Assembly: GCA_964469555.1 (NCBI GenBank)
Contig: CAYYAQ010000030.1
Coordinates: 1 to 39,240, forward strand
Length of the DNA stretch: 39,240 nt
Reading direction: 5' to 3'
DNA from: CAYYAQ01 sp964469555
GTDB taxonomy: Bacteria; Planctomycetota; UBA1135; UBA2386
Positions 17,506-25,740 of this stretch are shown here, one piece after another; the first letter of the stretch is position 1, and the number at the start of each line of letters is the position of its first letter. The position numbers and the translations under genes were made by a program. A model generated the notes under the pieces. That model was given only the letters and a program-made list of their open reading frames with translations. It searched no databases and was not told the DNA's origin.

Positions 17506-18837
17506 TTAGCCGGAGAGCCGCTGCTCGGTTTCGACGGGGAATTCGAGCGAGAACTTCGTGCCGATCCCGACGCGGCTGGCCACGGAGACTTCGCCACCAG
17601 ACGACATCACGAACCGCTGCACGGCGGCGAGACCGAGGCCGGTGCCTTCGCCCTTCTTCTTCGTGGTGAAGAACGGTTTGAAGACTTCGTCGAGATCGTC
17701 ATCCGCGATGCCGGAGCCCGTGTCCGCGACTTCCAACCTCGCGACACCGTCCCGGGAATCGAGCCGCAGGTGGATCTCCCCTTCTCCATCGATCGCCTGG
17801 CGGGCGTTGATGACAAGGTTCAGCAAAGCGTGTTCGAGGCCCTCGGGGTTCAACGACACCGGGACCGGATGGTCGGGGACTGTGAGGCGAAGCTTCACAC
17901 TGGCCGGCAAGACCCGGCGATAGCTCTCGCAGACCTGCTGGCAGTGCTCGGCCAGATCGACGCGATCCACGACGCCCGCCTCGGTGCGCGACATGCCGAG
18001 GAGTCCCTCGAGCAGGTCGTTGCTCTGGCCGAGCGTGTCGACGATCGACCGGAAGTGGGCCGCAGTCCGATCATCCGTCGAACGTATGCCTACCGCGGCG
18101 TAGCCCAGGATGAGTTGGAACTGGTTGCGCAGTTGGTGCACGACCATGCTCGCCATCTCCCCAACGGTCTCGATGCGCATCGCGTGGCGAAGGAGATTCT
18201 CCCTGTGGCGAAGTGCCCGCCGCGCCTCGTCCATGCGCTCGTTCTGGTCTTCCTCCGCGGAGATCGCGAGCGTGAGGGTCCGCTGGAGCAACGAACCCAG
18301 GAGCGCCATCGCCACCACGGCGATCCCTGCGACCGCAGCGTGGGTCCAAACGCCTGAGACGCCCACGACGTTGATGGCGGGGGTCACAGACGCGCATACC
18401 AGCAGGCCGAAGACCACGACGCTGGCCTGGGCGATGCCCGTGAAGACGCCGAACGTGCAAGTGAGAAGCAGCACGAGGACCGGCAGGAGGTACCAACCCG
18501 GCGCGTAGACCCCGCCCGGAATGAGGACGCTCAACCCGAACAACAGCATCCCCCATGCGAGGAACAACCCCGCCGTCCGGTGGCACGCCCGCAGTCCGTT
18601 GTGGAACGCGAGCACGAACAGAGGAGCGAGACCGAGGGCAGGGAGGGAACTGGTGATGAAGAAGTCCGCCCGAGCCCAACCATCGATAGCGAACGCTGCT
18701 GAGCCACCGGTCACGATGAGGTAACTCGCATGCCCGAGCAACGCCACAGCGCCGACGAGCGCTAGCCACGTGACCACGCGCCCAGACCCGCTGGGTTGTC
18801 GAATCTCGCGTTCTTCTGTAGACCGTGTCAAACTCAA
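17506..18837 (-). CDS. Membrane sensor histidine kinase
   Basis: A 443-aa kinase. About six hydrophobic segments fill residues 20-185, so the sensor lies in or near the membrane, with no large periplasmic domain. A linker coiled coil (190-222) leads to the phospho-acceptor region with His234 in MVVHQLRNQFQLILGY. The ATPase part has NLVINARQA (N box), DTGSGI (372-377), FKPFFTTKKKGEGTGLGLA (F and G2 boxes) and a usual C-terminus. All catalytic residues are present. The start is read at TTG 18837; a later GTG is possible. It is last of three same-strand genes (regulator, rluA-like, kinase), which suggests pairing with the regulator at 19683, but that receiver cannot be phosphorylated normally. 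Confidence 0.88.
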   Translation of the reverse strand: MSLTRSTEEREIRQPSGSGRVVTWLALVGAVALLGHASYLIVTGGSAAFAIDGWARADFFITSSLPALGLAPLFVLAFHNGLRACHRTAGLFLAWGMLLFGLSVLIPGGVYAPGWYLLPVLVLLLTCTFGVFTGIAQASVVVFGLLVCASVTPAINVVGVSGVWTHAAVAGIAVVAMALLGSLLQRTLTLAISAEEDQNERMDEARRALRHRENLLRHAMRIETVGEMASMVVHQLRNQFQLILGYAAVGIRSTDDRTAAHFRSIVDTLGQSNDLLEGLLGMSRTEAGVVDRVDLAEHCQQVCESYRRVLPASVKLRLTVPDHPVPVSLNPEGLEHALLNLVINARQAIDGEGEIHLRLDSRDGVARLEVADTGSGIADDDLDEVFKPFFTTKKKGEGTGLGLAAVQRFVMSSGGEVSVASRVGIGTKFSLEFPVETEQRLSG

Positions 18838-18916
18838 GCGCCGCCTCGCTCAGGTGAAACTACCAATACTGTGCCCGGGGCAGGATTGGTAGCTCCTCCG
18901 AGACCAGTATCGAGAG

Positions 18917-19558
18917 TTAGCGCCTCAGTTCGGGTTCGGGCGCCTGGGTGACGACGTGGATCGACTCGCCGGTCATGGGGTGATCGAACCGCAGTTGCTC
19001 GGCGTGGAGGAGGGGACGTGGGTGGGAAGGACCACCCCGAACGCGGAATCCATACTTGCGATCGCCGACGATGGGACACGACAGATCGGACATGTGCGCG
19101 CGGATCTGATTGCGGCGACCGGTCTGCAGACGGCACTCGACGAGCGTGTAGCGCGACTCGCGGCGCAGCGTCTGGTACTCCGTGATGGCGAGATCGCCCG
19201 GTCCAGAGGTCACTGACCGCACGATGCCGTCCTTGCCCTCGCGCAATCGTGACTCGATCCTGCCGGCGACCGGATCTGGGGCGTGGCTGAGCAGAGCCAG
19301 ATAGATCCGCTGCGCCTCGTGATTCTTGAACAAGGACTCTATCTCGGCCTTGCTCGACTGTTGCCGGGCGAGGACGAGAACTCCCGTTACGTCTTCATCG
19401 AGGCGATGCACGGGGTAGACACGAGATCCCAACTGCTGGCCCAGGATGTCGGCGATGGTGCGACCCTTTCGTCCTGGTGCGGAAACAACGAGCAGGCGCG
19501 GAGGCTTCGCCACCACGACCAGATGTTCGTCCTTCCAGAGTATCGGAATGTTGGCCAC
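18917..19558 (-). CDS. RluA-family pseudouridine synthase
   Basis: A 213-aa RNA pseudouridine synthase that isomerises specific uridines in rRNA or tRNA. Motif order: IPILWKDEHLVVVAKPPRLLV at the start, YPVHRLDEDVTGVLVLAR with catalytic Asp54 (family HRLDxxTSG), QRIYLALL, then LVECRLQTGRRNQIRAHM and GDRKYG. There is no N-terminal S4 domain, so it is the short RluC/RluA-like form; the target uridine is unknown. The Thr-Ser of HRLDKDTSG reads Val-Thr, a mild change. It lies between the regulator and the kinase with gaps of 124 and 79 bp. Confidence 0.92.
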   Translation of the reverse strand: MANIPILWKDEHLVVVAKPPRLLVVSAPGRKGRTIADILGQQLGSRVYPVHRLDEDVTGVLVLARQQSSKAEIESLFKNHEAQRIYLALLSHAPDPVAGRIESRLREGKDGIVRSVTSGPGDLAITEYQTLRRESRYTLVECRLQTGRRNQIRAHMSDLSCPIVGDRKYGFRVRGGPSHPRPLLHAEQLRFDHPMTGESIHVVTQAPEPELRR

Positions 19559-19682
19559 GGAGATTCGATCTATCCGGCGGGATCGAACAGCGCAAGTTAT
19601 CGTGACGCGCTCGTTCTCGGGCCTGTCGCGAGGAAGAGCGGGGGGGGCGTCCTGCGGTCGTTGTGCTGGAACCGGTAGACGG

Positions 19683-21059
19683 CTAATTCAGCTTCAACTT
19701 GTAGACCTGAATCTTGCGATACAGCGTGGCGCGACCAATCTGCAGCCGCTGCGCGGCGCGGCGCACGTTGCCCTTCGTGGCGCGGAGCGCCCGGGTGAGC
19801 AGACGCTTCTCTTCGGTTTCCAGCGGAAGGATGTCCTCCTCCGAGACCAGGCTGTTCGGATTCGGTGCCTTTTCTGGAACGGCATCCTGACCGGCTGCGG
19901 GTCGGAAGCACAGGCCCGTCGTCACTCCGTGAAGGTGCCCACGATCCACCGTGACACCTCGCGCGAGCACGTGAGCCCTGAACACGACATCTTGCAACTG
20001 CGCGACGTTGCCGGGCCAGCTGTGATTCTCGAGCATCGAGATCGCCGTGTCCGAGAACCCCTGCGAATCCTCGCCCGCGCGTTCCGCGGCGGTACTGAGG
20101 AAGTGGGACGCGAGAGAGGTGATGTCATCGTGGCGCTCTCGCAACGATGGAACGTTGATCGGGAACACGTTCAACCGGTAGTAGAGATCTTCGCGGAACT
20201 TGCCCCGGGCGACGAGCTCGGGAAGGTGGGCCGATGTCGTCGCGATGATGCGTAGGCCTTGTCGTTCAGCTGGATTCCCGGCGGAACGTTTCTTGATGTA
20301 ACGCACGACCTTCGATTGCACCGACGCCAACAGGTGCTCGACGTTCTCGAGAAGCAACGTGCCGACGCGACCGTCGGTCAGGAGGTGTTCGATGCGCTCC
20401 ACTGTAAGCGTGTCGCCGTAGGTGATCTCCAGCCGCTTCGACGACATGCGGCTGCTCGTGTGGATAGTCTGCGCGGCGAGGCTCTTGCCCGCGCCGACTG
20501 GTCCTTCGATCAACACTGTGACCGAGCTCTCCGCAGCACGCGCGAGGACGGTCGTCAGGCGGCGCGAAGCGGGACTGACCCCGATGATCCCCTCGCCCGT
20601 CTTGAGTTGGTTCATCCTCCGATGCAGCCGATCGTTGTCCTGGGTCAATCGACGAATCGTGGTGACGAGCGACATCGTCGCGACGACCTGATCGAGACTC
20701 ACCGGGTCGATGAGGAAATCGAGAGCGCCGAGCTCCAGAGCGCGGGCTCCACTCTCGATATTGTCGGGCGACACGACCGCAATGACACCGCTGTCGCAAT
20801 CCGTGGCGCGGAGCTTCTCCAGGAAGTCCAGACCGGACATCTTCGGCATCTCGTGCGGAATGAGGATCACGTCCGGCGAATCCGAAACGACCGCTCGCAG
20901 CGCTTCTTCCGCATTGCGAACCCGGGTCAACTGCCGCGTCAGGCAGTCCAGACCGTTCATGAACACTTCGGAAAAGATGTCCGGGTGATCCACGATCAGA
21001 ACGTGCCCCGGGACAAGGTTCAGCTGTTCCGCCGCGATTTGTTTCTGTGCCACTCCCAT
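19683..21059 (-). CDS. NtrC-like regulator with degenerate receiver and no GAFTGA loop
   Basis: A 458-aa protein with receiver (18-135), AAA+ (158-375) and Fis-type HTH (about 415-458, GNVRRAAQRLQIGRATLYRKI). In the receiver the phospho-acceptor Asp is Pro68 (ILIPHEMPKMSG), the conserved Lys is Asp118 (FLIDPVS) and the acidic pair is Asp24-His25, so phosphorylation is not expected. In the AAA+ part Walker A is GPVGAGKS. The ELFGHEKGAFTGA stretch that contacts sigma-54 is missing, and Walker B is GTLLLENVEH instead of GGTLFLDEI. The arginine-finger region FREDLYYRLNVFPI and WPGNVAQLQ are kept. It is thus probably a DNA-binding regulator that no longer activates sigma-54. The start may be GTG 21053, which has better spacing to AAGGGGG. 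Confidence 0.88.
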   Translation of the reverse strand: MGVAQKQIAAEQLNLVPGHVLIVDHPDIFSEVFMNGLDCLTRQLTRVRNAEEALRAVVSDSPDVILIPHEMPKMSGLDFLEKLRATDCDSGVIAVVSPDNIESGARALELGALDFLIDPVSLDQVVATMSLVTTIRRLTQDNDRLHRRMNQLKTGEGIIGVSPASRRLTTVLARAAESSVTVLIEGPVGAGKSLAAQTIHTSSRMSSKRLEITYGDTLTVERIEHLLTDGRVGTLLLENVEHLLASVQSKVVRYIKKRSAGNPAERQGLRIIATTSAHLPELVARGKFREDLYYRLNVFPINVPSLRERHDDITSLASHFLSTAAERAGEDSQGFSDTAISMLENHSWPGNVAQLQDVVFRAHVLARGVTVDRGHLHGVTTGLCFRPAAGQDAVPEKAPNPNSLVSEEDILPLETEEKRLLTRALRATKGNVRRAAQRLQIGRATLYRKIQVYKLKLN

Positions 21060-21113
21060 CCCCCTTCTTGATCGGCATTCGAGGGTCTTCCGTAAAGTCG
21101 GATCCAGACTCTC

Positions 21114-21157
21114 GACGTACCTGATCTACTGCGGGGACGTACCTGATCTACTGCGGG
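21114..21157. repeat. Perfect tandem duplication of a 22-bp unit between divergent genes
   Basis: Two identical, abutting 22-bp copies (21114-21135 and 21136-21157), each beginning GACGTACCTGATC and ending TACTGCGGG. The unit length is about two helical turns, and it lies 54 bp upstream of the regulator start and 78 bp upstream of the thioredoxin-like start. It may be an operator pair, perhaps for the adjacent regulator, or a recent slippage or assembly duplication. Confidence 0.7.
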
Positions 21158-21235
21158 TGGGAGTAGGGCTGCTGGTCAGGCGTCTTCTTCGCGGCCATGA
21201 TATCGGGGGCTCCGATTCCTCCCCTCCGCACGACA

Positions 21236-22320
21236 ATGAACAAGCTACTTCCAGTTTCTCTCGTCTGCTCCCTCCTGGCGCCCCTCTCAGCGCAGGCGAT
21301 GAAGGGGTTCAAGTTCGAGATCGAGACGTTGGGCGGACAGAAACTCGACCAGTCCGACTTCAAGAACAACGTCCTGATCGTGGACTTCTGGGGGACCTGG
21401 TGCGCGCCGTGTAAGCGGGCGATCCCTGGACTCGTGGATCTCTACAAGAAGTACAAGCACCACGGGTTGGAGATCGTGGGCTTGAACTACAAGGAGCGCG
21501 GTAGCGCGGAGCAGATGCTCGCGACGGTTCGGGGCTTTGCGAAAACACACGGGATCACCTACACGCTGGCCCTCGGGACAGCAAAGGTCAGGAAGCAGGT
21601 TCTCGGATTCAGTGGCTATCCGACGATGCTTTTCTTCAAGAAGGGAATGGTCTTTGACCACCTGGAGGTCGGCTTCTCACCAGAACACCTCGAGACGATG
21701 GAGAAGTGGATCCGGTCTGAACTCGGACTCTCAGACGACGCAGAGTCCCCTGACGGTGGCAAGAAGCCGTCGGACAAGGGCGACGAGGACGAGGAAAAGC
21801 CTCCCGCGAAAGCGAAGAAGACAAAGGTGCCTGCGGGAGTGATCTATCGCCCCGGCAACCACGACACCGGTTTCGAGTTCGAAGTGAAGGGACTCGACGG
21901 CAAGAAGGTCAAGTTCGCAAGCTACCGCGGGAAGAAGGTCGTCCTCGTCCTGACGTCGACGTGGGACCAAGAGGCCAAGAACACCGCTGCACTCCTCAAC
22001 AAACTACAAGGATCCTACGGCAAGAAGGGCGTCGCGGTGCTCGCTGCCAGCATCGAGATNNNNNNNNNNCAGAGGTTGAGCGACTGGTCAACTTCTGGAA
22101 CGCCGACCGATTCGCTGCGATTGAGACCTTCGCGAAGAAGCACCAAACCACGTATCAGATCCTCCCGGTCGGGCTGGACTTCCTCAAGAAGATCCACGAA
22201 CCCAGCGGCGTGCCGATGTATCTCGTGTTCGACAAGAAAGGCAAGCTCGTCCTGCGCAAGGGCAACAAGAGCACCAAGGAACGAATCCTCAAAGCCATCG
22301 AACAGGCCCTGGCCTCTTAG
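21236..22320 (+). CDS. Exported tandem thioredoxin-like (TlpA-type) protein, interrupted by an assembly gap
   Basis: A signal peptide (MNKLLPVSLVCSLLAPLSAQA) is followed by a TlpA/ResA-type thioredoxin domain with active site WGTWCAPCKR (Cys56, Cys59). After it comes a Lys/Glu/Asp-rich linker and a second thioredoxin-like domain (FEFEVKGLDGKKVKFASYRGKKVVLVLTS). In the second domain the CxxC position reads TWDQEA, so it should be redox-inactive. Ten Ns (22060-22069) fall in it, and the frame changes across them only because the gap length is arbitrary; the sequence resumes as FWNADRFAAIETFAKKH and ends PMYLVFDKKGKLVLRKG. The ATG at 21236 is chosen because the signal peptide starts there. Divergent from the regulator. 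Confidence 0.85.
22060..22069. other. Assembly gap (10 Ns)
   Basis: Ten undetermined bases within the thioredoxin-like gene. The round number suggests a scaffold gap of unknown true size; the reading frame changes across it. Confidence 0.99.
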
Positions 22321-22341
22321 CACGACCTGGCCGCCAACGAA

Positions 22342-22379
22342 AAAAGAGCGATCCCGAGTGCGAACGGGACCGCTCTTTT
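22342..22379. terminator. Bidirectional intrinsic terminator
   Basis: AAAAGAGCG (22342-22350) pairs with CGCTCTTTT (22371-22379), and TCCCG pairs with CGGGA inside, with one A-C mismatch. The T-run on one strand and A-run on the other let it serve the thioredoxin-like gene (plus) and the convergent 147-aa gene (minus). Confidence 0.85.
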
Positions 22380-22406
22380 GGGAGAGAGGGGGGCTTTCGT
22401 GTCGTA

Positions 22407-22850
22407 TCAGGAGTCTTCTGACAGCTTCTGGATCAACTCGTCCAGGTTCACCGACCCGAGCTCGTCGTCTTCGATAGGAGGCAAGCTCTTGAACTTCTTG
22501 TACTCGTCGATGCTCGAGAGCTCGACGTAGTCGCGGTAGCTCATCCTTCCAGAAGCAGCTTGCTCATGAGGAGCTTCGGCTCGCTTTCGGGCCGGAACAC
22601 CCATTCCCTTCTCGAGAGTCACCTTGGCTCTCTTGCAGATAGAAAGGGTGTTCTCCAGGTTGCCTCGAACCTTGAGAAGGCGGTCCTCATTCGCGCCAGG
22701 AAGCTCCATTCCCTTGGAGATCTTGGCGATCGCTACCTGAAGCACCGCGAGAAGACAGTTGAGTTTGGTCAAGAGCTTCGCGCGATATTCGGCCGAACTC
22801 AGACTGGAATGAGGCGATTCATTGGAGCGTTCGTTGTTGCTGCTTTCCAT
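22407..22850 (-). CDS. Hypothetical helical protein, 147 aa
   Basis: Starts at ATG 22848-22850 (MESSNNERSNESP); the frame is open further upstream, but that stretch is not protein-like. A Ser/Asn-rich head is followed by long amphipathic helices (EYRAKLLTKLNCLLAVLQVAIAKI and NEDRLLKVRGNLENTLSICKRAKVTLEK), a Lys/Arg-rich linker and an acidic tail (IEDDELGSVNLDELIQKLSEDS). No signal peptide. I do not recognise a family. The acidic C-terminal helix is the kind often used for docking. Convergent with the thioredoxin-like gene across the shared terminator. Confidence 0.6.
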   Translation of the reverse strand: MESSNNERSNESPHSSLSSAEYRAKLLTKLNCLLAVLQVAIAKISKGMELPGANEDRLLKVRGNLENTLSICKRAKVTLEKGMGVPARKRAEAPHEQAASGRMSYRDYVELSSIDEYKKFKSLPPIEDDELGSVNLDELIQKLSEDS

Positions 22851-23091
22851 GGGATGTCGATGGACAGTGGTTACCCGTACCTGTGAAGCAGCCCGCGTGC
22901 CGTTTGCGGTTTCGCATCTCCATTTTCTCACCGACCGCGATGGCAAGGAGCCAACCCATCCAGAAGGCTCAACGATCACGCGCGCCCATGAGTCTCCGAT
23001 GTCGCAGAATCTAGACGTCGTGTCGATCCTGCTGGACGGTGTCCATCCTGCTAGATAGTTCCGACGCCAACCGGCAGACCCGATTGCGGCG

Positions 23092-24240
23092 TTACTTCAG
23101 GATGACGACGGCGCGGCTGAATATCTCCGCGCTGATGCGGCGAACAACGCCGCGAACACTGCGACCGACCACGCGGAAGCTCACGCCATGGTGGGAGAAG
23201 CCACACTGTGTCAGGCCCTTCTCGTCCAGGATCCAGATGGTGTCCTCGGAGCCGCGTGTCTGCATCTGCACGTTCTGCTGAGTGACGAAGACGCGATCCA
23301 CGCCGTCGGTGAAGCTCAGCAACGCCACGAGCTCTCCGGTGATCGGATCGGTGTGGACTTCGCTCTTCTCGAGGCGGAAGCCACGGGGAAGTTCAGAGAG
23401 TTGAGGAACGACGTACTTCGTGCTCTTGGTCAGGGCCTTCTTCACGGCGGCGTCCGCGCTCGCCATGGACTCGATGACCTTGGTCGGAGCCCACCAATTC
23501 TTGTCATTGGCATCCGGGACGCGAACCCCGGTGAGGAAGCTCGTGACGATGAGTTGGGACTGCAGATCGATGGAGTGCGCGTTCAGGGCATATTCGCCCA
23601 TGTAGATCGGGTACCCGGTAGCCGTATCGAGCTCGAGGATCCAGCCCGTCCGGTCCCAGCGCTTCGGGATGGCTGCCATCCGGTACACCTCGCGGACGCC
23701 CTGCTGGGTGCTCCGCTTGTCCCGAGCCACGAAAACGAGGTCGTATTCTTTCGCCGCCCAAGCTGCATCCACGACGTGGAAACCCTTGTTCAGGAAGGTG
23801 AATCCGGAACGGTTGGCGAACAGGGCAGCCTTCTTCGCGAACTCGGTGCCGGTGAGCGTGCGTCCTTCGATGCCGCAGAACTCGAGCTTGAACCGGTCCG
23901 TGGTCTTCGACTTGGGGTCGGCGGGACGGTAGGTCAGCCGCTCGAGGATGCCCTCGAACTTGGGTCCTGGGACATTGGACTTCTGCTTGACGAGTTCCCG
24001 CCGGATCTGCTCGGCGAAGTAGGCACCGGAGTTGCCTTCCAACGCGGCCTGGATGTGCGCGAAGGTGACTTCCCAGGGCTGGGCGAACACACGCGGCGCG
24101 GTATTGAGCGTGCCACCGCGAGCCGCGGAACCTTGCCCCACGCTCACGCCGAGCAGCGTCACCACGGCGGCGGCGCCAGCTACCAGAATGCGTGGACCGG
24201 CACCCGGCCTGGTCGATCCTGACTTGGTAGTGGAAACCAT
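23092..24240 (-). CDS. Membrane-anchored exported protein downstream of the ECF sigma operon
   Basis: A 382-aa protein: basic head, one membrane segment (about 19-36, ILVAGAAAVVTLLGV) and an extracytoplasmic part. The latter holds beta-rich, aromatic segments such as FKLEFCGIEGRTLTGTEF, TGWILELDTATGYPIYMGEYALN and LPRGFRLEKSEVHTDPITGELVALLSFTDGVDRVFVTQQ. The second half resembles in general layout RseB/MucB-like or outer-membrane lipoprotein-sorting-like proteins that bind anti-sigma factors, but I cannot confirm the family. It follows the anti-sigma gene by 154 bp. An upstream in-frame ATG (24283-24285), after AGGGG, is an alternative start; I use 24240 because the anchor follows it directly. 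Confidence 0.65.
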   Translation of the reverse strand: MVSTTKSGSTRPGAGPRILVAGAAAVVTLLGVSVGQGSAARGGTLNTAPRVFAQPWEVTFAHIQAALEGNSGAYFAEQIRRELVKQKSNVPGPKFEGILERLTYRPADPKSKTTDRFKLEFCGIEGRTLTGTEFAKKAALFANRSGFTFLNKGFHVVDAAWAAKEYDLVFVARDKRSTQQGVREVYRMAAIPKRWDRTGWILELDTATGYPIYMGEYALNAHSIDLQSQLIVTSFLTGVRVPDANDKNWWAPTKVIESMASADAAVKKALTKSTKYVVPQLSELPRGFRLEKSEVHTDPITGELVALLSFTDGVDRVFVTQQNVQMQTRGSEDTIWILDEKGLTQCGFSHHGVSFRVVGRSVRGVVRRISAEIFSRAVVILK

Positions 24241-24394
24241 GAGACGTGTGTGTGAGGTGGGGTGAGCCAGCGAATCGGTCGGCATAACCCCTGATGAGGT
24301 AAGTATTATGGATCCGGTTCCGTTCCAAGGGGGCATAGCACGAACGCCTGTTGTCAAGCCAAACTGCCTCCGCTCGGGAAGATCGCCCGTGACG

Positions 24395-24949
24395 TCATCT
24401 GCCGAGCAATCCGTCGTCGAGAGCGAGACCGGGGTCCCGTCTGTAGACAAGATTCAGGTTGGAGACGACTGCGGGGCCGCTCTGTGTTCCATTGAAGTAG
24501 AAATCGGAGAGGGGTGGTCCGTACCGAAGTGCGCCAAACAGACCGGCGCCGATCAGGACCGCCGCTGCGGCCCGCCGCATCCAGCTGGAGGCCGTCGTCG
24601 TCCGCCGCCTTTCGGCGCGCTGCTGCCAAATATCTTCGCGAATCCGGGTCCAGAGCCAGCCGGGGGCTCCGCTCGGAGCATCCGGGAGGGCTCGGGCGAC
24701 CTGGTGAGCGATCTCGCCGTCCTCCGACACATCCTGCCAGCAGGCGTCGTCCGGCGCTGCCACAGGCGTCATCGCGACGTCGAGGATCGGTCCGAGGGTT
24801 TCGGCCTCGGCTGCGGCAGCGTGCTCGTAGATGCCGGCCAGGAAACCCTCGTCGCGCAGGGCGGCGGGAATCGGCGGCGACTCGAGCCGGTCGAAGAGCT
24901 CGGCGGCGAGTGCCTCCTGTTTCAGGAAATCAGGCTTCGGATTGGTCAT
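24395..24949 (-). CDS. Putative membrane anti-sigma factor
   Basis: A 184-aa protein overlapping the sigma-factor stop by four bases (ATGA), the arrangement typical of sigma/anti-sigma pairs. A helical cytoplasmic N-terminus (about 1-120) is followed by one membrane segment (126-142, RAAAAVLIGAGLFGALRYG) and a short outer tail. The zinc-binding HxxxCxxC motif of many anti-sigma factors is absent, so it would belong to the non-zinc class. The role rests on gene order and topology, not on a recognised domain. The family holds the sigma factor inactive at the membrane until a signal triggers its release. Confidence 0.7.
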   Translation of the reverse strand: MTNPKPDFLKQEALAAELFDRLESPPIPAALRDEGFLAGIYEHAAAAEAETLGPILDVAMTPVAAPDDACWQDVSEDGEIAHQVARALPDAPSGAPGWLWTRIREDIWQQRAERRRTTTASSWMRRAAAAVLIGAGLFGALRYGPPLSDFYFNGTQSGPAVVSNLNLVYRRDPGLALDDGLLGR

Positions 24950-25593
24950 GCGACTCCCTCCTGGCCGTGATCAGATCCACTCGAATAGTTGCCATCGGTA
25001 TCGGCCTGGTAGCCAAACGGCTCCAGGGTGCCCGCGAGCTCCCGCTGGAGCGCCACATGGGCGCGAGCCATCCGCGACTTCACCGTGCCCATCGAGAGGC
25101 CGAGCGTGGCGCACAACTCGTCGTAATTCTGGTGTTCGAGATGGCGCAACACCAAGACTGCTCGCAACTTGGGACTGAGCTTCTGGATCGAACCGTGGAC
25201 GTGGTCACCGAGCTCACCGAGTTCGGCAGCGTCTTCAGGTCTCGTGGTCACCTCGTCCGTGGGCTGCTCGGCCCCGGTCAGTTGCGAGAGGCTGGCCGTC
25301 CGGCGCCGGAGGCCCGATCGGGCCTGGCGCCGCGAGTCGATCGCGCAGTTCACGACGATGCGGAAGAGCCAGGTGCTGAACAGGGACTCGGCCCTGAATG
25401 CCGCGATCTTGCGGAAGAGGAGGCTGAATGTCTCCTGGACCACGTCCATGGCGTCCGCAGACGTGCCGGTGATCCGATAGGCCATCGAGTAGACCCGGTC
25501 CCGATACCGGTGGTAGAGCGCCTCGAAGGCTGCCTCGAACTCGTCCGAATCTGGGTTCTGGCACCTCTCTACGAGGCCTTGGTCAGGATCCAT
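24946..25593 (-). CDS. ECF-type sigma-70 factor
   Basis: A 215-aa RNA polymerase sigma factor with only regions 2 and 4. Region 2 is at about 22-95 (ALYHRYRDRVYSMAYRITG, DAMDVVQETFSLLFRKI, FSTWLFRIVVNCAIDSRRQ). A linker follows, then region 4 at about 140-195 (LSPKLRAVLVLRHLEHQNYDELCATLGLSMGTVKSRMARAHVALQREL). The residues for -10 and -35 recognition are in their usual places. I start it at the ATG 25591-25593 (MDPDQG); an ATG four codons earlier (25605) is equally possible. It heads an operon with the anti-sigma candidate, and an ECF-like promoter lies directly upstream. Confidence 0.94.
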   Translation of the reverse strand: MDPDQGLVERCQNPDSDEFEAAFEALYHRYRDRVYSMAYRITGTSADAMDVVQETFSLLFRKIAAFRAESLFSTWLFRIVVNCAIDSRRQARSGLRRRTASLSQLTGAEQPTDEVTTRPEDAAELGELGDHVHGSIQKLSPKLRAVLVLRHLEHQNYDELCATLGLSMGTVKSRMARAHVALQRELAGTLEPFGYQADTDGNYSSGSDHGQEGVA

Positions 25594-25614
25594 CGGGCAT
25601 TCCACAGTAGGGGG

Positions 25615-25643
25615 TAGACGAACGGAGATGTACCAATTGTTCC
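25615..25643 (-). promoter_or_regulatory. ECF-type promoter of the sigma-factor operon
   Basis: On the minus strand GGAACAA (25643-25637) and GTCTA (25619-25615) are 17 bp apart, the GGAAC / GTC pattern bound by ECF sigma factors. The implied start site is near 25608, just ahead of the sigma gene, which suggests autoregulation. Confidence 0.5.
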
Positions 25644-25740
25644 GTAGAACCGGGCCCGGGGGGCCAGAATCTCGGTTTCGCCAGGAGCATCGGGGGTGGT
25701 GCCCAGACGAGGCTCCGACCCCAAGGGGGACTCGCGCCTT

